In this document: piece after piece, positions 5,125 through 8,512 of the stretch
Layout of the letters: each line of letters opens with the position of its first letter
Position numbering within the stretch: the first letter of the stretch is position 1
Program-made: the position numbers and the translations under genes
The notes under the pieces: model-generated
Databases searched by the model: none
The model's input: only the letters and a program-made list of their open reading frames with translations
Told to the model about the DNA's origin: nothing
Origin: Burkholderiales bacterium
GTDB taxonomy: Bacteria > Pseudomonadota > Gammaproteobacteria > Burkholderiales > SG8-39
Assembly (NCBI GenBank): GCA_020846575.1
Contig: JADLDQ010000286.1
Coordinates: 1-8,512, forward strand
Direction of reading: 5' to 3'
Length of the DNA stretch: 8,512 bases

Positions 5125-6516
5125 CTAGAAAGGCAGCCTGGCGTGCGGCAACTGCTCCAGCAGCACCCGCCGGAAGTCGGCCTGGATGCGCGCGAGGCCG
5201 GCTGCGCGGTCGGCTTCGAAGCGCAGCACCACCACGGGCGTGGTGTTGGACGCGCGGGCCAGTCCGAAGCCGTCGGGATACTCCACCCGCACCCCGTCCA
5301 GCCTGATAACGTCGGTCGCGCCCTCGAAACGGGCCGAAGCCTGGAGCGCGGCCACCAGGCGCTGCGGTTCCCCCTCGGACATCTTCAGGTTCAGCTCCGG
5401 GGTGGACACCGCGTCGGGAAGCGATTCCAGCATCGCGCTCGCGTCCTGCGTTCGCGACAGTATCTCCAGCAACCGCGCCCCGGCGTACTGGGCGTCGTCG
5501 AATCCGTACCAGCGCTCGCCGAAGAACATATGCCCGCTCATTTCGCCGGCGAGCGGCGCCCCGAGTTCCTTCATGCGCGCCTTGATGAGCGAGTGACCGG
5601 TCTTCCACATGCTGGGCACGCCCCCGTAGCGGCGCACCCAGGGAGCGACGTGCCGGCTGCACTTGACGTCGTAGACGATCTGCCCGCCGGGCACGCGCTC
5701 GAGGACGTCACGGGCGAACAGCATCAACTGGCGGTCGGGGTAGATGATCTTTCCGTGCCGGGTGATCACGCCGAGCCGATCGCCGTCGCCGTCGAAGGCA
5801 AGACCCAGTTCGGCGCCATCGCGCCCGACCGCCGCCGCAAGATCCACGAGGTTTTCCGGACGCGACGGGTCCGGGTGGTGATTGGGAAAGTTACCGTCGA
5901 CTTCGGCGTACAGCTCGGTCACCTCGCACCCCAGTCGCCGGTACAGCTCGCCGGCGGTTGCCCCCGCGACGCCGTTCCCGCAGTCGATGGCGATGCGCAT
6001 CTTTCGAGCCAGTCGCGCGTCCGAGACGATCCTGTCCAGATACGCGGGCGCCAGGTCCAGAGCGCTGCGTGCGCCCGAGCCCGACGCGAAGGACCCGGCC
6101 TCGATCATCCGGCGCAGCCCCTGTATATCCTCCCCCGACAGCGTCACCCCGCCGACCACCATCTTGAGTCCGTTGTAGTCGGGAGGATTGTGGCTGCCCG
6201 TGACCGAGACCGCGTTCGCGCACCCCAGATGGTGTGCGGCGAAATAGGAGATCGGGGTCGCAACCATGCCGATGTCCACCACGTCGGCGCCGCCTGCCTG
6301 CAAGCCTTCCATGAGGACATCGGCAAGCGCCGGTCCGGAGAGCCGGCCGTCGCGACCCACGGCGAACACCTGCTTCGCGTCCGGCTGCGCCGAGCGCGCC
6401 CGAGCGAGCGTCGCGAGCGAACGGCCGATCAGCCGCACGGCCTCTTCGGTGAGCGTCCTGCCGACGATGCCGCGAATGTCGTAGGCCTTGAAGATCTCCG
6501 CCGCGGGACTGTTCAT
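5125..6516 (-). CDS. algC: phosphomannomutase / phosphoglucomutase (AlgC type)
   Basis: A 463-residue cytoplasmic alpha-D-phosphohexomutase that moves phosphate between C6 and C1 of mannose or glucose phosphate, supplying GDP-mannose and UDP-glucose routes to surface polysaccharide and LPS. All four family motifs fall at the numbering of Pseudomonas aeruginosa AlgC. They are TGSHNP with the phosphoserine Ser108; the metal loop DGDGDR at 242-247; the sugar-specificity loop GEMSGH at 324-329; and the phosphate-binding RASNTTP at 421-427. The N terminus FKAYDIRG (9-16) is also typical. Length equals AlgC exactly. The ATG start has a GGAG 11 bases upstream. It follows the hydrolase gene by 69 bases on the same strand and may share its transcript. 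I expect dual PMM/PGM activity, but the sequence cannot show the preferred substrate; the symbol is by similarity. Confidence 0.95.
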   Translation of the reverse strand: MNSPAAEIFKAYDIRGIVGRTLTEEAVRLIGRSLATLARARSAQPDAKQVFAVGRDGRLSGPALADVLMEGLQAGGADVVDIGMVATPISYFAAHHLGCANAVSVTGSHNPPDYNGLKMVVGGVTLSGEDIQGLRRMIEAGSFASGSGARSALDLAPAYLDRIVSDARLARKMRIAIDCGNGVAGATAGELYRRLGCEVTELYAEVDGNFPNHHPDPSRPENLVDLAAAVGRDGAELGLAFDGDGDRLGVITRHGKIIYPDRQLMLFARDVLERVPGGQIVYDVKCSRHVAPWVRRYGGVPSMWKTGHSLIKARMKELGAPLAGEMSGHMFFGERWYGFDDAQYAGARLLEILSRTQDASAMLESLPDAVSTPELNLKMSEGEPQRLVAALQASARFEGATDVIRLDGVRVEYPDGFGLARASNTTPVVVLRFEADRAAGLARIQADFRRVLLEQLPHARLPF

Positions 6517-6585
6517 GGGTCGGGTCGCTCCGTCGCTTCGAGAGAAGAAATGCGAACGTGGGGCCGCACTCCCTCGTTCCCGGCG

Positions 6586-7590
6586 TCAGGATCGGCTTGG
6601 CCGACTGCGCCGCAGGCCCGGTTCATCGAGATTCGCATCGATGAACGACATTATACGGGTGCGGAACCAGCGGAATCTCTCCGGGAAGCCGCCGTCGACG
6701 AAGCCCGCGTGTCCACCGGTACGCGGAAAATCGCACTCGACGCATGGCGACACCTCCCACGGCGCGGGCAGCGACTCTCCCGGCAGGAACGGATCGTTGC
6801 GGGCATTGAGCAGCAGGGTCGGAATCCCAATCGACTGCAACCAGGGCTTGGCGCTCGAGCGGCGCCAGTAATCGTCGGTGTCGCGGAATCCGTGCAGCGG
6901 CGCGGTCACCAGGTCGTCGAACTCGCGCAGGCTGCGCGCGCGCGCCACCGCCACCGCGTCCAGGAGGCCCGGAAAGCGTTGTGCTTTCTCACGCGCCTTG
7001 GGGATGAGCGTGGAAAGAAACATCCGGCTGTAGACCCTGTTGAAGCCGCGCCCCAGCCGCTCGCCCGCCACCGGCAGGTCCACGGGCGCGGAAACCGCCA
7101 CCGCGCAGCGCAGCGTGCGCAGCGCCCCCGCGCCCGCCTCGCCCAGCCATTTGAGCAACGCATTGCCGCCCAGCGACACCCCGACGGCCGCAAGCGGCGC
7201 GCCGGGCGACTCGCCGCGCAAGCGCTCCAGCATCCAGCCCACCTCGTCGCTGTCCCCGCTGTGATAGGCGCGCGGCAGGCGGTTCGGTTCGCCCGAGCAA
7301 CCGCGAAAGTGCGGCAACGCCCCGCGCCAGCCCCGAACGCTCAGCTCGTGCAGCAGGACGCGCGCATAGTGGCTCCGCGCCCCGCCTTCGAGGCCGTGGA
7401 ACAGCGCCACCAGCGGCGCGTCTTCGGATCCGGGAAGGACGTCCACGTCCACGAAATCGCCGTCGGGCGTGTCCCAGCGCACGCGGCGGCACCGCGGGAC
7501 GGGCCCGCCCCGCGCGATGAACGCCGCGTAGATGGTCTGAAGATTGCCGCCGGGTAGCCAGCGCGGCGCCCGGTAGGGGGCCGCGCTCAA
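6586..7590 (-). CDS. YheT-type alpha/beta-fold hydrolase
   Basis: A 334-residue protein of the YheT/ABHD1-3 branch of alpha/beta hydrolases, near the 340 residues of E. coli YheT. The natural substrate of bacterial members is not well established; an esterase or lipase-like role is the usual guess. Signatures are PGGNLQTIY (13-21), DGDFVDVD (43-50), FHGLEGGARSHYA (64-76) and the hallmark HFRGCSGEPNR (94-104). The nucleophile elbow GVSLGG carries Ser139, the acid is probably Asp266 in NARNDPF, and the base His294 in GGHAGF. The start is taken as TTG at 7588-7590, overlapping the stop of the NTF2-like gene (TTGA). It places the conserved N terminus YRAPRWLPGGN correctly. The frame stays open further upstream, but that part overlaps the NTF2-like gene and lacks homologous features. 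Coupled translation with that gene is likely. Confidence 0.92.
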   Translation of the reverse strand: MSAAPYRAPRWLPGGNLQTIYAAFIARGGPVPRCRRVRWDTPDGDFVDVDVLPGSEDAPLVALFHGLEGGARSHYARVLLHELSVRGWRGALPHFRGCSGEPNRLPRAYHSGDSDEVGWMLERLRGESPGAPLAAVGVSLGGNALLKWLGEAGAGALRTLRCAVAVSAPVDLPVAGERLGRGFNRVYSRMFLSTLIPKAREKAQRFPGLLDAVAVARARSLREFDDLVTAPLHGFRDTDDYWRRSSAKPWLQSIGIPTLLLNARNDPFLPGESLPAPWEVSPCVECDFPRTGGHAGFVDGGFPERFRWFRTRIMSFIDANLDEPGLRRSRPSRS

Positions 7591-8024
7591 TGCAGGATCT
7601 TGGGCGCTTCGACGGCGCGCTCGGGCGGCCGCACGCCCTGGGGAACCACCGAGGCGTGATGCACCACCATGCGCCAGCCCGCCCCGGTTCGCAAGTACAC
7701 GTTGGTCGTGGCCACCGGATGGCTTTCCTGCGCCTCGCCTTCGACGGTGATGAACTCGTGCAGGTTGTGCACAGAGACCATCATGCCCTGGACGCGAACC
7801 GCGTCGCTCAAGCGCACTTTCATGCGCTGGCCTGAGGACAGTATCTGCGCCCAACTCTGGCGCACCTGCTCGTAACCGCAGATGCGCACGCCGCCGGGAT
7901 GCACGCACACCGGCTCCTCGTCCTCCGCCCACACCTGCATCATGGCTTCGAAATCGCCCGCTTCGAGGGCCTCGTAGAAGGCCGACTCGGCGTCCTGCGG
8001 CGTGGGGAATGCGACGGTGCTCAC
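7587..8024 (-). CDS. NTF2-like / SnoaL-type (DUF4440-like) protein
   Basis: A protein of 145 residues with the cone-shaped NTF2-like fold pattern: an N-terminal helix pair (DAESAFYEALEAGDFEAMMQVWAEDE), a CVHPGG turn, a helix GYEQVRQSWAQIL, and paired strands ending in GWRMVVHHASV. Members range from small-molecule enzymes to non-catalytic binding domains, so no reaction can be assigned. The GTG start at 8022-8024 gives the N terminus MSTVAFPTPQDAE, which fits the family better than the longer frame beginning with TTG at 8060. No clear Shine-Dalgarno is present. A TACCAT about 13 bases upstream could be a -10 box. The stop overlaps the hydrolase start, so the two are probably co-translated and may act together. 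Confidence 0.85.
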   Translation of the reverse strand: MSTVAFPTPQDAESAFYEALEAGDFEAMMQVWAEDEEPVCVHPGGVRICGYEQVRQSWAQILSSGQRMKVRLSDAVRVQGMMVSVHNLHEFITVEGEAQESHPVATTNVYLRTGAGWRMVVHHASVVPQGVRPPERAVEAPKILH

Positions 8025-8128
8025 CGCGCGGATGGTAGCCAAATCCGAGGGTCGCGCCAAGGGCGCAAGCGGCGCACCGGCCCGCTCTGCCCGCGCGGCC
8101 GCCGGCGCTCAGGGACGGTGGAGCGCCG

Positions 8129-8157
8129 CAGGGCCGGCAGCGCCCGCGGGCGCCCTG
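8129..8157 (-). terminator. GC-rich palindromic region after pntB
   Basis: Just past the pntB stop there is a perfect 14-base palindrome GCGCCCGCGGGCGC (8140-8153). An alternative outer stem pairs CAGGGC (8129-8134) with GCCCTG (8152-8157). No T run follows on the minus strand. It may act as a weak or Rho-assisted terminator between pntB and the NTF2-like gene. Confidence 0.3.
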
Positions 8158-8158
8158 A

Positions 8159-8512
8159 TCAGGCCTTCAGCGCCGCCAGCACCTCGTCCAGCATCTTCTT
8201 CGCATCCCCGAACAGCATGCGGTTGTTCTCCTTGTAGAAGAGCGGATTGTCCACCCCGGCGTAACCCGAAGCCATGCTGCGCTTCATCACGATCGAGGTC
8301 CTGGCCTTCCACACTTCCAGCACCGGCATGCCGGCGATCGGACTGCCCGGGTCGTCCTGCGCGGCCGGGTTCACGATGTCGTTGGCCCCGATCACCATCG
8401 CCACGTCGGTGCTCGGAAAGTCATCGTTGAGTTCATCCATCTCCAGCACGATGTCGTAGGGCACCTTGGCCTCGGCGAGCAGCACGTTCATGTGGCCGGG
8501 CATGCGGCCGGC
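8159..8512 (-). CDS. pntB: NAD(P) transhydrogenase beta subunit, C-terminal part
   Basis: The last 117 residues of PntB; the gene continues beyond the right edge. PntAB is the proton-translocating inner-membrane transhydrogenase that makes NADPH from NADH using the proton gradient. The fragment is the NADP(H)-binding domain III, exposed to the cytoplasm. It keeps the near-invariant stretches AGRMPGHMNVLLAEAKVPYD, VIGANDIVNPAAQDD, SPIAGMPVLEVWKA, KRSMASGYAGVDNPLF and MLFGDAKK, which match E. coli PntB nearly residue for residue. The internal methionines seen here are not the start. The pntA genes would be expected upstream, to the right. A 134-base gap separates it from the NTF2-like gene. Confidence 0.97.
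   Translation of the reverse strand, partial: AGRMPGHMNVLLAEAKVPYDIVLEMDELNDDFPSTDVAMVIGANDIVNPAAQDDPGSPIAGMPVLEVWKARTSIVMKRSMASGYAGVDNPLFYKENNRMLFGDAKKMLDEVLAALKA

Noticed and set aside
4622..5662. Minus-strand frame of 346 codons spanning the small protein and the end of the phosphohexomutase
   Set aside because: It overlaps the phosphohexomutase in another frame, crosses both perfect hairpins and is antisense to a gene with a strong ribosome site and signal peptide.
5143..7557. Long plus-strand open frame (804 codons) opposite the phosphohexomutase and hydrolase genes
   Set aside because: Antisense to well-supported genes, with no recognisable domains and shadow-like composition.

Overview
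The window is GC-rich chromosomal DNA whose gene content points to a betaproteobacterium. The evidence is a birA-coaX-SPOR gene run, an AlgC-type phosphomannomutase/phosphoglucomutase of exactly AlgC length and numbering, a YheT-type hydrolase, and the end of pntB. No mobile element, CRISPR array, rRNA or tRNA was recognised. This is a family-level inference; no database search was possible.

Layout, left to right. (1) Positions 1-81: the last 26 codons of an unidentified plus-strand frame. (2) Positions 119-2703, minus strand: birA, coaX and a membrane-anchored SPOR-domain protein, tightly packed; coaX and the SPOR gene overlap by four bases. (3) Positions 2704-3290: a 587-base divergent intergenic region. 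It holds a probable birA promoter almost at the start codon, five tandem 13-bp repeats, a candidate plus-strand small RNA or leader ending in a strong intrinsic terminator, and a perfect TATAAT box for the next gene. (4) Positions 3291-4580, plus strand: a periplasmic glycerol-3-phosphate-type binding protein (UgpB family) with no transporter subunits beside it. (5) Positions 4703-5029, plus strand: a small secreted charged protein with two related helical repeats. (6) Positions 5044-5111: two perfect hairpins between convergent genes, one with a REP-like core. (7) Positions 5125-8512, minus strand: phosphomannomutase/phosphoglucomutase, a YheT-type hydrolase, an NTF2-like protein whose stop overlaps the hydrolase start, and the C-terminal 117 residues of PntB.

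How the genes work together. BirA (biotin protein ligase) and CoaX (pantothenate kinase) both serve cofactor supply; the SPOR protein is probably a cell-division or peptidoglycan-binding passenger of the same transcript. The right-hand minus-strand genes are mostly housekeeping: sugar-phosphate interconversion for surface polysaccharide, and NAD(P) transhydrogenation. Six of the eight complete genes appear to start with GTG or TTG.

The coding content is largely ordinary. The parts most worth a second look are non-coding: the 13-bp repeat array, the putative small RNA with its terminator, and the paired hairpins. The orphan UgpB and the small repeat protein are secondary interests.
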